Program-made: the position numbers and the translations under genes
Assembly (NCBI GenBank): GCA_008828725.1
Contig: MEHQ01002840.1
Span: 390,099-454,098 of the forward strand
From: Saccharina japonica
Taxonomy: Eukaryota; Sar; Phaeophyceae; Laminariales; Laminariaceae
Length of the DNA stretch: 64,000 bases
Direction: 5' to 3'
Notes under the pieces: model-generated
Databases searched by the model: none
What the model was told of the DNA's origin: nothing
What the model saw: the letters and a program-made list of their open reading frames with translations, nothing else
Shown here: in pieces, positions 36,001-47,712 of the stretch
Numbering within the stretch: the first letter of the stretch is position 1
Layout: every line of letters begins with the position of its first letter

Positions 36001-36390
36001 CGTGCCCCTTATACTTGAATGAGCATCCCAACTCATTTGTCGTTGTTGTGCTTAAATACTACTTACTCCAATGGTCTCCATCTCTACAACAAGGCGGTGT
36101 GAACCTCGAGCGATATGTCTTTGTGCCGTCCAGTGTATTTGTGTACATTCGATTGAACCCTATCTAATAGGCAACCGGTCTACCGTAGCAGGCAACTATG
36201 AGGACCAATACATATTTCGGGCCACAATGGGTTAACAATGGACATTTTCGGTATATATGGTAGACTCAACATTGTTTTAGGCCAGCGGCCACGACAGCCA
36301 AATATGCCACCGATGTGATTATGACGGTATCTATCGATAATTGTCGTGGAAATCAACTTGATTTGAACATATTCTCCAGTAGGGTATTCT
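33001..36390. other. Intron-like region with one decayed rung candidate
   Basis: No intact gene is seen. Segments near 34.4-34.6, 35.3-35.45 and 35.65-35.76 kb resemble 5.3, 21.55 and 24.3 kb respectively, so this is further duplicated intron. The open frames on both strands overlap one another and lack known domains. Confidence 0.4.
34440..34566 (-). pseudogene. Decayed beta-helix rung exon
   Basis: After GACAG on the minus strand (34565..34561), a frame reads VVVVQARTTVFLTHRN, matching the spacing of VVNIYGTTEFIGNTG in exon 39104..39027. A stop lies before it in that frame and the NNTG turn is lost. A GT follows near 34454. The plus strand is also open here as part of the recurring block, so the assignment is uncertain. 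Confidence 0.35.
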
Positions 36391-37130
36391 ACGAGCTATA
36401 CGTTTTAATCAATATCGATCGATACCTATCGAGAAAATCTATTGTTTGGAAGCGATATCTCGATCGATATATTTGGTTAACGTAATGGGATTTTCAGGTT
36501 GTCTATCGATACCTATTGCTTAATGAAATATGTTTGCGAGCGAATGGATTGACACCGATTGCTCAATTGGATCAATTGTTATGTACTGCGTCAAATGTGT
36601 TGTCTAACAACTATAGTAAATATACAGTGGTTTCAAGCGGTGTCGATCGATACATATACAAGCTAAGTTTCGTTCGTTTGCAAGGGTATTGATCGGCATA
36701 TTTACCAGTTTCGTAGAGGTATCCATACCTATATTATGCTCGTGACTAAAGCGAAAACTCAAATACACGCCTGGTATGCCATTCTCTAAAGTTGATAATC
36801 AATTCATCACACACCAGATACCTTATACCTTATCGTTATCATATTGATATGCCTTCTAGGTACCAGTCGACAATTTCGCACTGTATTCGTCTGGAAGGTA
36901 TTGGTGAGGTACATAGGCATCGATCGCCAGTTTGATATCCCCATTTTTGTTTGCCAAGATCGATAGCCTAGTGTACCTCTTTCTGGGAATGTATTGGTCC
37001 AATCAAAAGTTATCGATTCAATAAGCCACTGTCTTATGGCAGGGGGCAATAGCTACCCATATGCCATACCCCAGCCTATTGACATACCAATGGGAATATT
37101 CAATAGGGTATTATTCAGGGGGTGGTACCC
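36391..37130. repeat. TATCGATA-rich interspersed array, copy 1
   Basis: Many copies of ATCGATCGATACCTATTG-like units with irregular spacing; the right end reads CAATAGGGTATTATTCAGGG, similar to the right end of 42600..43675. Probably a transposon with subterminal repeats, but I cannot place both termini. Confidence 0.6.
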
Positions 37131-37845
37131 ATAGGTCAAGTGTTGGGACGTGGACGCAGCCCGTCCGCCAACGCTGATTTACTTGTTAGGGGGTGTCGCA
37201 CCTCTGGTACAGCCAGCGTTGAACACCTCTGGCAAAAACGGGTAAGGTAAAAAATTGATATGAATTTTCAATTTGGTAAACGAGCCCGACAGACAGTCTT
37301 CGAAAAATGGGGGCAACTACATCGTCGGTACCATATTTGGCCACTTCTGAATAGATGCATCAGGATACACGCCATGTCAAATATCTGCACATCCAATACC
37401 GTACGCATTGCAAATACCTACATTTCGCCGCTAGGCAGACCTATTCAAAGGGAGGGGGGGGGTGGGGTCATAACGTGCGTCATTGCACCCTGTATGCCAG
37501 TTTGAGTAGAGTGATCTTCTTGGCCGAGTTATTCGAACCAAGCATGGTCTACAGCACTGCCATCGCTTACGGCGTTGTTTGCGTAATGAGGTTTAAGTAC
37601 AGTTTATTCCACACCGAAACCACTCTCGCCCACAACTCTCGGATGCGATATGTCTTCCTGCTCTTGTGACTTGTCTCTACTACACTATTACGTAGTGGCA
37701 TAGGGAGGCCATGCGGCCGTGGGCGGAGGAGGTTAGGGGCTCGGCATGGAGCAGATACAGCGACCTGCCTGTTACAGCGACGACTGACTACATAAACACG
37801 TATACTCTCAGCATCTTCAGGTGATCCTAGGTGCCCTCCTCCTAC
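37131..37845. other. No gene seen
   Basis: Open frames at 37260..37505 and 37355..37669 on the plus strand overlap in different frames and carry no recognised domain. A G-run of eight bases lies near 37454. Confidence 0.4.
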
Positions 37846-37849
37846 TTAC

Positions 37850-37930
37850 CTTCAACTTCCCCAGTGTTGTCGAGAAACATGCTTGCGCCGTACAGGTTGA
37901 TCCGGCTGTTGATGCCGTATATTGCACCAG
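37850..37930 (-). CDS. Beta-helix rung exon (third detected)
   Basis: An 81-nt phase 1-1 exon. The acceptor is TCCGCAG and the donor GTAAGTAGG, close to the ideal eukaryotic donor. The split first codon makes Ala, then GAIYGINSRINLYGASMF and LDNTGEVE follow. GAIYG plus NTG is the repeat form known from polymorphic outer membrane (Pmp) proteins. It joins in frame to exon 39104..39027. Confidence 0.85.
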
Positions 37931-39026
37931 CTGCGGAAAAGCAAGGGGGAACGCGTGATCGCCCAATAAGATGTGTAACTCGCTAACGTTCGCGCGCTTC
38001 GCTCTGTTGTTGGTCTTGGGAAGATGTCAGTCATCCATCGTTCGAACTTCAATGGATTGCATTGTCTATAAGCTTGTTTCTTTTCCTATGGACAGGTGAT
38101 TTACTTAGCACACCCGCCCTACCGCTGCACTGGATTATTTACACACCGCACAGGCGAACTCTATACCATAGCTCAATGCTGTTGCTACCGTTGTGAGGTG
38201 TGTGCAAGGTATATCCCAACAAACGAAACATTCGTTATATAATTCACGTCGTACGCCGACAACCCGGCATCTAGAGGTAAGAGATGCAGAAAATATCCAT
38301 GAGTTAGATCTCGTCCCTGAAATTCTGTAAGTCCAAAACATGGGATCCGCGTTATAATATTTGTAGATCCACGTGACACGCGTCTTAACCTGGTGCAAGG
38401 ATAAACCATATCTGATAGTTGATCATCGTTTTTTTCCCGACTGGGTGTTGACGCGCGAGCTCTCCTGTCAGTACGGCGAACGTTGTGTAGCTGTTTAGGC
38501 GCTTTCACAACATGGATGCCACATAATAAGTAACTTATACACGCCTGTTTAGCTAAGCATTACTCCGTGCTCGTTGGCGCTCCAACCGGGCCTTGCCGCC
38601 GGGAAGTGGTGGTTACTCGGACTCCATATGCTTAATGTATTCACCAGAGCACGCGGGGACGTGAATACCTCAGAAACTCAAACTTATCAGTCGCTCGCTC
38701 GGATGACAGACGAAGGACCGTGTCCTTTTGACACCGTGACCGTCTGTTAACTTGAAACCAAACTAACTGAACACCCCTCCCCCCCGGTAAAAAGTGTTGA
38801 CGCCTGCTCTATTGTGGGTAGCACGCTTTTGCCATTGCATTAATGACTGGCAAGGTTGCTCAAACTGACCAAAATCGTTGGGATTAGTGTTTCTTCGTCC
38901 GTCGCGTCATTTAATACGTAGGTCCTTAAGAACAAACATATTTTGATCTCCTTATTGTATAGAGGTTATCCGGTCCAAATCCTAAGAACTATCCGTGGAT
39001 CTCCGAATGAAGAATGTTTCTCGCAC

Positions 39027-39104
39027 CTCCACGAACGCCAGTGTTGCCGATGAATTCCGTTGTTCCGTAGATGTTGACGACGGAGTTATTGGCGAAAATA
39101 GCAC
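39027..39104 (-). CDS. Beta-helix rung exon (second detected)
   Basis: A 78-nt phase 1-1 exon, with acceptor ATCGCAG and donor GTGCGAG on the minus strand. It encodes GAIFANNSVVNIYGTTEF and IGNTGVRG. The GGA[IV] and F-x-x-N-T pair that defines Pmp repeats is complete when joined to exon 1 (NFS-G|G-AIF). The intervals 37931..39026 and 39105..40934 on either side contain no other exon that I can support. Confidence 0.85.
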
Positions 39105-40934
39105 CTGCGATCCAGTGGAGCGGGCCATCAAAAAAACATATTTAATTGAGGCAGGGGATGCAGAGTGCAGCATGCGTATTCCCTTACTTGCATAGTGCCG
39201 ATATGGAGGCATGCCGTTTTAGATTACTGACATTTGGCCCATGCATGGTCATGAACGATGTTGAAAAAAGAGTTCGGTTTGCCATTAGTGGTCGTTACAA
39301 GCTTTAACCAATGATATTTGTTTAGGTGGCCTTGAAAGTATGTATAAACGAAAATGTTCTGTTGGATATCAACACCCTCAGGCGTGAAGGCCCAGAAACG
39401 TCAAATGTCCTGCTTCTCTACTGGCTATCGTATCGTGACGGGGACCAGACGATTATGGCGTCACATTATATTCATAAACTACCGCCATCGACATGCTCCA
39501 CTCCGATTGCCCTGCGAGCTCAATCCAGGGCACCGAAATCCTGCGTGTATGTCATCTAGTACGTCCTTCAACAAAAAATATTTTATACGAGAGCCTAAAT
39601 GCGCTGCTGATGCGTCATTCGGTTGTGGTAGCATAATATCATTATGAGCCTCACGCGCTAGGTTGCTATAGCATAAACCCACCTTACCCATCATAGTGTA
39701 CTTCGATAAGCCTTTAAGAAACTGACACCCTTGGCTAAGTAGCTAGCAAGATATTTGTAAAATCGCATACCAGATTCAGTGAAACACGGAGTGATGCTAA
39801 GCCTAAAGAATCGCCGGATGCGAGCCACGATATGGGAAGGAACGATGCATTGCTTCCGAGGCTCCTCGGTTAAAGGGGCCTATATCCCACCCCACAAACA
39901 ATTTTGAGAAACAATATAAGCTATACCCGGCATACCATCGCATGGGCCAATAATCTGACTAATGGTGTTGTTATTTGGAATCCAGCGACCTTGGGTATCT
40001 CACAACGTGAGGAAACCAGTGCATGCTTTGATGTACAAGACATCTCGCAGAACAGCGTGTATGAAACTGCAGGGATAACATACACACTCCGGCTGAGGAC
40101 CTCCAAAACGTGAGGTCGAATGCGCGTTGATGGATAAATGTAGGGTACATTAGCATTCGGGGTCTGGTGTTGTGAACCACGGAATCCGTTCAATATTGCC
40201 GGACGCATGCTACGGTAAAGGCGCACCATCTTGTTTGCCTTATAAGGGTGGTCACTTGAGGAGCTCTATACCTCACCCAAAACCTGATTTTTGAGGGAAA
40301 TAAAATTGCTACCCGATAACAATTCCATGGCTTAAGTATACAGTGAAATCTATTGCGACACAAGAATGAAAATCCGACGGCTTTGGGTTAGAGGGCCCGA
40401 TCAGTCAGACACCATTTTAGCTTCAAAAATGCAACCTCTATCGTAGAACGCGTCTGAGGCATGGCATGCAAAAAGGGTGTGTGGGAGTATTGTCGCGTCC
40501 TTACTACCAAATACATTACGAAATAAAACTATCGGATGTACGATAACAACGATAGCAACGTGCGTGGAGGTTCAGTCCTCTGCCGGGGAAGGACGGAGGA
40601 AAGGGGCCAGGACACAAACCACGGTAGGAGTTGCACCTTTAGTCTCCAGGAGTTCGGATCCTTTGTGTTGCTTAAGCAAATTTCAAATAGTTTGAAGTAC
40701 ACTCTTGATAGTACATTGATGTCAGGATTAGTTCCTACAATGGTTGGTCTGCTTGCACTAACGAAACTATATGAAGTCGTGATTCATGTGGGATATTGAG
40801 CTCTTGGTCTGGTGAGTTAAACAAAACCGCTCAGACCACTGTGGTACTGGTCGAAGGGGGTGGACAACAGTACGTACCTCATAATACTAATCGCACACCA
40901 CTTTCTGGTATCGTATGGCAAGTTCGACACACAC

Positions 40935-41430
40935 CTGAGAAATTCCCTGTATTATCCCTGAAAAGGCAGTCGATCAAGTTGACCGTTTGGTTCGCATCAA
41001 CAGACCCTTGGGCTTCGACGGCTCCACCCCCTTCCTCTGTCTTCGATTTACCTCCTTGGAGCACCAAGTTGCTCAGGTCTAGCGTAGAGTGACCGGATAC
41101 AAAGAATATGCCAGTTTCAGAAGTGATGTCATCTCCGACGATACTCGCTCTTCCTTCATCACCGTCGAGTGACAATATTGAAGAGTTATTCCCAGTCACG
41201 TTCAACGAGATTCCATCCGCCACGTTGAACGTCCGGCTAATTGCCACATTCCCATACCAAGTGACATTGAACTCCCCCTCACCCGTACAGTTCAAGGCAT
41301 CTGCAAGATTATGGGCGTCAGCAGTAGAGGTCACGTCCATCACTGTGTTGATACATGGAGCTGACTCTGTTCCTAAGAGCAAAAGACATGCCACCACGAC
41401 GATCGTTTGGGTCAACCATGTAAGCGACAT
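40935..41430 (-). CDS. First exon of a secreted beta-helix (Pmp-like) protein
   Basis: It encodes 165 residues plus one base. Residues 1-23 form a signal peptide (MSLTWLTQTI, a hydrophobic VVVACLLLLG core, then ESA before PC). A short N-terminal domain with TSTADAHNLADALNCTGEG follows, then beta-strand repeats (FNVADGISLNVTG, LDLSNLVLQGG, VNLIDCLFRDNTGNFS). NVT, NSS and NQT are potential N-glycosylation sites. LFRDNTG is the first Pmp-type F-x-x-N-T motif. The open frame reads on to a stop at 40879, but the donor CAG|GTGTGTG at 40935 ends it in phase 1 and joins perfectly to the next rung exon. Start chosen because it is the first Met and is followed at once by the signal peptide. Likely role: extracellular or cell-surface structural or recognition protein. 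Confidence 0.85.
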
Positions 41431-42595
41431 GGGGGGCTTCTTTCTGTCTCCGGCCTTGTCGTAGCAAACCGCCCGCGTTGCAGCCTTTCGCTCAATGAGA
41501 GATATCCCTGTGACAGCATGTTCAACGGTACGAATACGGGTTGTTATATGGTTTCACCCAGCCTCTGTCGCCTACGTAAAACATTATGCAACATTTGTTC
41601 GGGACACTATAAGTATCGGTGGTACGTGATCTCCATCAGGTGCGCGCGATTCAACAGCAAACACGTCGTAGGACTACAGCCGATAGGATGCGATACAACG
41701 TGGTGTGTAGACGGTGAATGTCTGTGATATTTGTGATGCCACTAGGTCCCACGCTGGTATCGACGATGGGTGTTTCTCAAATAGTTTAGCTTCGAAGAGT
41801 ATGAAGTTAAGCTTTAGATATCGCAGATCTCAACGACACATTTGGTTCAGAATCGGGGGTGCCTTCAAAGCTGTACGAGCAGTTACTTATCTGGTATGTG
41901 TTTCCTCCAGGTCGAGATTTTCTACGTGTATAACAGTTTGCACGATACCGCAATACCCGTAAGCATGAAGAGACCGACCCCCATCGGCATGCTATCGTAA
42001 ACATGTGAGGTGTTTTATCGGTTCGAGGGGATGTAGTGCATCCTCTTGCACTATGCACATGTCACGAGTATACGCGTGATGTTTTATCCTGGAGTATATT
42101 GAGTAGAATATCCGTCCACACAATGGGGGCAAGAGGTGAAAATGGCTGGTGGATATGCGGAGACATAACAACGCCTCTCAGGCGGATTACTGTATATAAA
42201 CCAAGACACCTCTTCACTCGCTGCGAGTATTGCGATTCGCGAGAAAAAAATGTAATTTGTCAGTGCTTTCAGCTTCTTGCCATTTAAATATATTTTACAG
42301 CACCAACATAACGCCGGTGAGTAACTGTCTACTCTATCGAGTCAGCGTTTGTTTTGTGGCAGAACCATTCCTGCAATAGTATCGCAACGGACGATATTGC
42401 GGTTACTATATTCTTCTAGCATTTTCTTGCGAACTATTCGAATGTTTCTATTGTTTTTCAAGTGTACATTGATTCGAATAAATTTGTATTTTAAACTCTA
42501 AACACCTAGTTTATTGTATGATCTATGCAGTAGACATTATGCGTATGTCCCACGGCACACGATTGCACACTGCTAAAGGCAAGGGTGGTTGTTTC
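41431..42595. other. Upstream region of the beta-helix gene; no gene seen
   Basis: This would hold the promoter and 5' UTR on the minus strand. I see no clear TATA box or other assignable promoter element. Plus-strand frames of 82-106 codons here have no recognisable domain. Confidence 0.4.
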
Positions 42596-42599
42596 TGAA

Positions 42600-43675
42600 T
42601 TGAAAAAAGGTTTTATTATATTTGGACAGTAGCCTATTGTACTTTCGATAGGTGTTGGAAGTTGTCTATCGATACCTATTGCTTTGACCAATAGGTCCAT
42701 ACTGATTGTGCAGTAGCCTATTGCACTTGGGATAGGTATTCGAAACTGTCTATCGACACCTATTTCTTTAACCAATGGGTTCGGGCAGATGTGAGCAGTA
42801 GCCTATTGTACTTGGGATAGGTATTTCAAATTGATGATGGATACCCATATATTCGTCCAATAGGTTCATACTGACTGTACAATAAGCAATTTATCTTGCA
42901 ATGGGTATGTGCCATTGTCGATCGATGTTGACTCATGGACCAATAGGTTAAGATAAATTGATGCAATAGGCGATTGTTCTTCAAATAGGTGTGTCAATGG
43001 TCGATCGATAACCTTGTCGAGCTATTTATTGAATAGGGCAATAGGCATCGATCGATACCCTTGCAAACGTATTGCATTGGGCGATACGTATCGATCGAAT
43101 CGTCGCAAGGCTATTATGTTGAGCAGTGGGCATTGCTCGACACCCTTACGAACATTCTGAATTGAGCAATAGGTATCGATCGATATAATTGCAAACCTAT
43201 TGAACTGGGTAATAGCTATCGATCAACCAAATTTCGAACCTATTCAATTGCGCAATAGGTATCGATCGATACCATTGCACACCTATCGATACAATCAATA
43301 GGTATCGATCGATACCATTGCAAACCTATTTAAGTGGGCAATACGTATCCATCGATACCATTGCACATCTATCGATACAATCAATAGGTATCGATCGATA
43401 GAAATAGGAAGATAATGCTCGGACGATAGCCTATTGGGGAAATATTTTAAGCTCTGTTGGTACCCAAGATACCTATCGATAGGCACATTCACAAGCATAT
43501 TTGTCTCATAATAGGCTATTGTGGGCATTGCACTAATCTTATTGTTCTTTACAATACCTATCGATATACCCCGAACCCAACGGATTTTAGCCCGCAGTAG
43601 GTATCGATGGCCATATTCCCCGTCCTATTGTTAGCCCAGTAGCCTATTAGATAGGGTATTATCCAGGGTATAAGA
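42600..43675. repeat. TATCGATA-rich interspersed array, copy 2
   Basis: Dense units such as CAATAGGTATCGATCGATAC alternating with CCATTGCAAACCTATT, about 50-60 bp apart. The orientation of the units flips: ATACCTATTG predominates on the left and CAATAGGTAT in the middle and right. The right end is GATAGGGTATTATCCAGGG. The arrangement suggests a non-autonomous transposon with long internal repeats or a young satellite. Confidence 0.7.
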
Positions 43676-43894
43676 AGCACGAGGCCTTCCAGAGATAGTA
43701 CTCGCCGCCATGTTGTTCAAGCCATCCACCTGTAGCTTCTTGGGGCACAACAGCGACAGACAGCGCCCGATCCGAGCATGTTCCGCTATGCTGAACGGGC
43801 ATGCGTCGTGGACAATAATGTTCTTGACGAATTGGAGCTGATTGAACCGTGAAGGATTGTCGTTGAATGCCTTGCTCTCCAATACCTCCGGCTC

Positions 43895-44200
43895 CGGAGA
43901 ACTTGCACGTACGTGCGAGTCTAACAAACCTGCACGTACATGCAATACGGTCATATGTATAGCAGGGGTTGTTGTAGATATGCATGGCCTACATGGGTAC
44001 CAAATGGGATCGAGGTGCCAGGTGAGCCTCCTGCGGCTCCTGCGGAGGGCTGAATATATTTCTGCACCTTGTGGTTGGGAGCATTGTGCCAAATGGGATC
44101 AGATCCGGGTGGAATCAGGTCCGGGTGGGAGCAAGGGTAAAGATGGTGCAAACGTACGTGCAGATCTAACAGCCTACAGCACGTACGTGCAATTATACGG
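43895..44200. repeat. Cluster of CACGTACGTG palindromes
   Basis: CTTGCACGTACGTGCGAGTC, CTGCACGTACATGCAA, AACGTACGTGCAGATC and AGCACGTACGTGCAAT occur within 300 bp, two of them followed by TCTAACA. Two copies of CCAAATGGGATC lie between them. The spacing looks like a pair of diverged duplicates. This is a non-coding repeat as far as I can tell. Confidence 0.65.
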
Positions 44201-44299
44201 CTGGTGCAATACCTCGCGCTTCTTTTCCATAGCTCGTTGTATCACGTACGAGTACTGGTACCAGATAGCGGGAGGGAAATATACATGCTAAAACCAAGT

Positions 44300-45080
44300 G
44301 TTTTTTCATTGTACGAGTATGAGTGAGTGTGGTCGACACTCATGGTCCGAACCAATATATTGGTGCAAGGTCTGTCGACACCCATGGTCCGAATCAATTG
44401 AATGGTGCAAGATCTATCGATGCCTGTCGTCCGAACCAGTCAAACAGCGGAGTGTCTATCGATACCTAATACCCGAACCAATACAATAGCGGAATGTCCA
44501 TCGATACCTATCTGTAGAAGCAATATATTTCGTGAAACAGCTATCGATACCTATCGTGCAAACCGATAGGATGATCAAAATATATATCGATATCTATCGA
44601 CACAAGCAATATGTTTTGTGAATCAGGTATCGATAGCTATCGTGCAAACCGATAGGATGATCAAAATATGTATCGATACCTATCGGCACTAAAAATATGG
44701 TTCGTGACACGACTACGAGTATCGATACCTTTCTGCCCAAACAATATGTTTCGTCACACGACTATCGATACCTATCGGACATTCCAATATGTTACGTTTC
44801 TCAATGCCGATATTATAGTGCCTGAACAGTGCCATCCTCGATTGGTTTATCGATACCTACTTATTTCGCCAATACTTTAAGATCAATACGCACCATGGGA
44901 CCATAGCAAAGGCTATTGACCGAACAGTAGAACAATGAACGTACCTGTCGATACCCACTGCCGGAAACAATAGGCTTCACAAAGTGCCAATCGATACCAA
45001 TCACAAGCAACAATAGGCCTCCTATTGGAATAGGATCCTATCGATACCCTATTAACCTCGAACCTATTGTCCAGGGTGTG
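44300..45080. repeat. TATCGATA-rich interspersed array, copy 3
   Basis: Repeated TATCGATACCTATC units separated by segments such as GCAATATGTTTCGTGA and AACCGATAGGATGATC, about 55-65 bp apart. The right end has CCTATTGTCCAGGGTG, like the right end of copy 2. Confidence 0.7.
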
Positions 45081-45164
45081 GTGCGTAGTAGGGATGTTTT
45101 CTCGCAAATAAATATCTCGACTAGCGGAAAGCGCAAGAGCGTGAGTTACCAACATTAGATAAAG

Positions 45165-45360
45165 ATCGACTAGCGTTGGGAAGGCTGAACCCTCTGCGCC
45201 ATAAAAACCAAGGCAAGACCATTATTAATAGTGGGGGAGGAGGGAGAGGAGCCTGCTTTGTGATCCCAGATCTGAGTTACGACTAGGGAGGGAGAAATAC
45301 AGGATTGTGATGATGCGATGATAATAAATGGGATGGAAAAAACAAAAACAAAATAGACGC
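45165..45360 (+). mobile_element. SINE copy, 5'-truncated
   Basis: It matches the body of the full SINE at 51330..51677: AGTGGGGGAGGAGGGAGAGG, then CTTTGTGATCCCAGATCTGA and TTACGACTAGGGAGG, ending in GGAAAAAACAAAAACAAAAT. The tRNA-like head is missing. Confidence 0.8.
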
Positions 45361-45468
45361 TGCTGCTGCACAGCTTTCATCTTTGGTTGGCGACAATTAA
45401 GTCGGGAAGAAAAAAGAGCCACAAAGTGGTACGATAACGTTTGGTCTTACTAAATGTTCATAAAGTTT

Positions 45469-46150
45469 CAAAGATGCTCCGAGTATACTCGATACTCGGA
45501 GTATCGAGTATTTTTCGTACTCCGAGTACCGAGATTAATTTAGTACTGGTGGCCTAAATACTCGGAGTACTGGGAGTATGAGCAGTAATCTTACTCGAGT
45601 ACAAGCAGTACTCGGAGTGAAAACATCAAATTTTCTAGGAGTACTCCCGAGTATGGAGAGTATTGAACACCGAAATACTGCGAGTCCACAAAGTACCTGA
45701 TGTATTTTTTCCATAAAATACTCTAATTATACTTCCAGTTAATGGGAGCATCTGTGAATTTTTAAATTATATATAAACACCAGCCACGTGCTCCCAGAAC
45801 ATGCGAGAAATGGCGGCCGAGTCATTGAAATGATGCAAATATGCTCCTAACGTACTTCACACTCCGAGTATACGCCGGGTATCGAGTATACTTCGTACTC
45901 CGTGTACTATTAATAGTAGTATGAGCAGTGCTGAAGTCCCAAACACTCGGAGTACAAGGAGTAATCGCAGTATCGTACCACGAAACACTCTGAGTACAAG
46001 CAGTATCGAAAGTGTTCATACCCGAAATATTCCGACTACAAGCATTATCTCGGAGTATCGAAACCCAAAATCCTCCGAGTATACGAAGTACCTGAAGTAT
46101 TTTATGTCCAATACTCTATAAATCACTCCAAGGTACTCGGAACATCTGTG
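45469..46150. mobile_element. TACTCGGAGTA-rich element, copy 2 (inverted)
   Basis: Ends CAAAGATGCTCC and GGAACATCTGTG. The central part (TTAATGGGAGCATCTGTGAA and neighbours) is the inverse complement of 12480..12600, so the copies are in opposite orientation. Flanks TAAAGTTT and AAAATTTT match at six of eight positions, a plausible decayed 8-bp target duplication. Confidence 0.75.
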
Positions 46151-46490
46151 AAAATTTTCCAAAACGACTTTTTTTTATTTGCGCAAACACTCAGTATTTT
46201 TATATATAGTACACCGAGGGGGCACACGGATCTGAATCCCGGACCCCCCCCCCCCCTTATATTGGAGTTTTTTTTTTTTTGCTTGTCTCACACGCCTGCA
46301 GACGCTGCTCTATGTACGTGTATCTAGCGTCTACTACTGCTTGGCTTTGGGTGTGCACTTTGTACGCAATGGTTTATGCAAACATACTGCACAAGGAATG
46401 AGTGTTGATACTGTCGGGAGGGTCGTAGTTGGGGAACCGCCACCACACTCGCCACATCAGCCGCTCGTATTATCCAAGAAATTGAAAAAC

Positions 46491-47020
46491 AGAAACGCTG
46501 GGTGGTGTTGTATTGTCTAGAAGGCCTTGACTGCCGTTGGGAATGAGGGGACCATTCAGCAATATCCCCTGATATTGGTTTATATAGGATTTAGTATGAA
46601 TTTTGTTTATATAGGAGATAGTATGGTACTACGGTTTATGGATGGTCTGATTTCGTTTATAACCCTAAGCAGAAACGCTAGGTGGTGTTGTATTGTCTGG
46701 AAGGCCTTGCCCACCCTTGGAAATGCGGGGACGGTTCATCAACATCCCCTGCTATTGGTTTATATATGTTTTAGTATATATTTGGTTTTACAGGAAATAG
46801 TATGGTACTGCGGTTTATGGATGGTCTGATTTCGTTTATATCCCTAAGTAGAAACGCTGGGTGTTGTATTGTCTAGAAGGCTTTGCCTACCCTTGGGAAT
46901 GCGGTGACGATTCACCAACATCCCCTGCTATTGGTTTATATATGTTTTAGTATGTAGTTGGTTTATATAGGAAATACTATCATACTGCGGTTTATGGATT
47001 CTCTGATTTCGTTTATATAG
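46491..47020. repeat. Three tandem units of about 175-180 bp
   Basis: Each unit starts AGAAACGCTRGGTG, runs through TTGTATTGTCTRGAAGGC and GGTTTATATA, and ends GGTCTGATTTCGTTTATA. Start points are 46491, 46671 and 46850. No coding evidence. Confidence 0.88.
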
Positions 47021-47712
47021 GATTTAGTATGGTGTGTACCCCCCTATACGCCGGAGGGTACCCAAATCAAATTTTTGACACCCCCCCCGCCCTATTTTTG
47101 GTTTCCCAAAAAAACAATTGGAGTGTGGTATCGGATTATTTCGTTTTCGGAGACCCCTGAATATACCTGGGTCTTGTTTGGAGACCACAGCACTGCCTTG
47201 TACTCGTATATCTTTATTAATAGAACAAAAAATGAGCACGGACGGACACTGGATGCGCTGGATGTCGACGGGTATATAGCACGAACGGTTTAGCACTATT
47301 CATAGGAACACACACACACATATATCGGTTTCGAGAGGGATAAGGACCTACTCAATCAAGGCGCCCCTGGCCCCTTAAGAACTGGCCCAACAAATTTGGG
47401 GACAAAATAGCTGATATTAGTGTCCGACATGTTTTTCAGTTATTTGTGGGTTAAGAGAATAAGTGCTGACAGCACATTCCAGAAAAAACATACGGGCGTT
47501 TCTTTTCAGCAATCGTGGTGTGGAAGGGCAGCTGTGGAGTACGTAAGAGCGTAGAGGGAAAGTTAAGTGTCGACAGCTGTGGGGTCCCGTTATATGTTTG
47601 CGGCTTGGCGGTAACAGTTAACGTGTTCTTATCAGTCTCATTCCGTGTATATCTTGTGGAGAGGTACTACTGAATCGTTGACGTGATTGATAGGGGATGG
47701 GGAATAGGATCA

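Larger units (their letters stand above)
284..41430 (-). other. Span of a split beta-helix (Pmp-like) gene, partial at left edge
   Basis: Seven minus-strand exons share splice phase and frame: 41430..40935, 39104..39027, 37930..37850, 30612..30547, 28315..28250, 22601..22530 and 364..284. Their lengths are 496, 78, 81, 66, 66, 72 and 81 nt, 940 nt in total, about 313 codons without a stop. Exon 1 encodes a signal peptide and the later exons one rung each, so the product is probably a secreted or cell-surface right-handed beta-helix protein. Introns range from 1.1 to 22 kb and are full of transposons. The last exon ends in phase 1, so the gene must continue beyond base 1. Exons may be missing from this list, especially between 37850 and 30612 and in the 22-kb intron. 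It could also be a chimera of a gene with neighbouring pseudogenes. Confidence 0.65.

Noticed and set aside
42600..45080. CRISPR array
   Set aside because: Repeats are palindromic, variable and in both orientations, spacers are themselves related, there are no cas genes and the window is eukaryotic.
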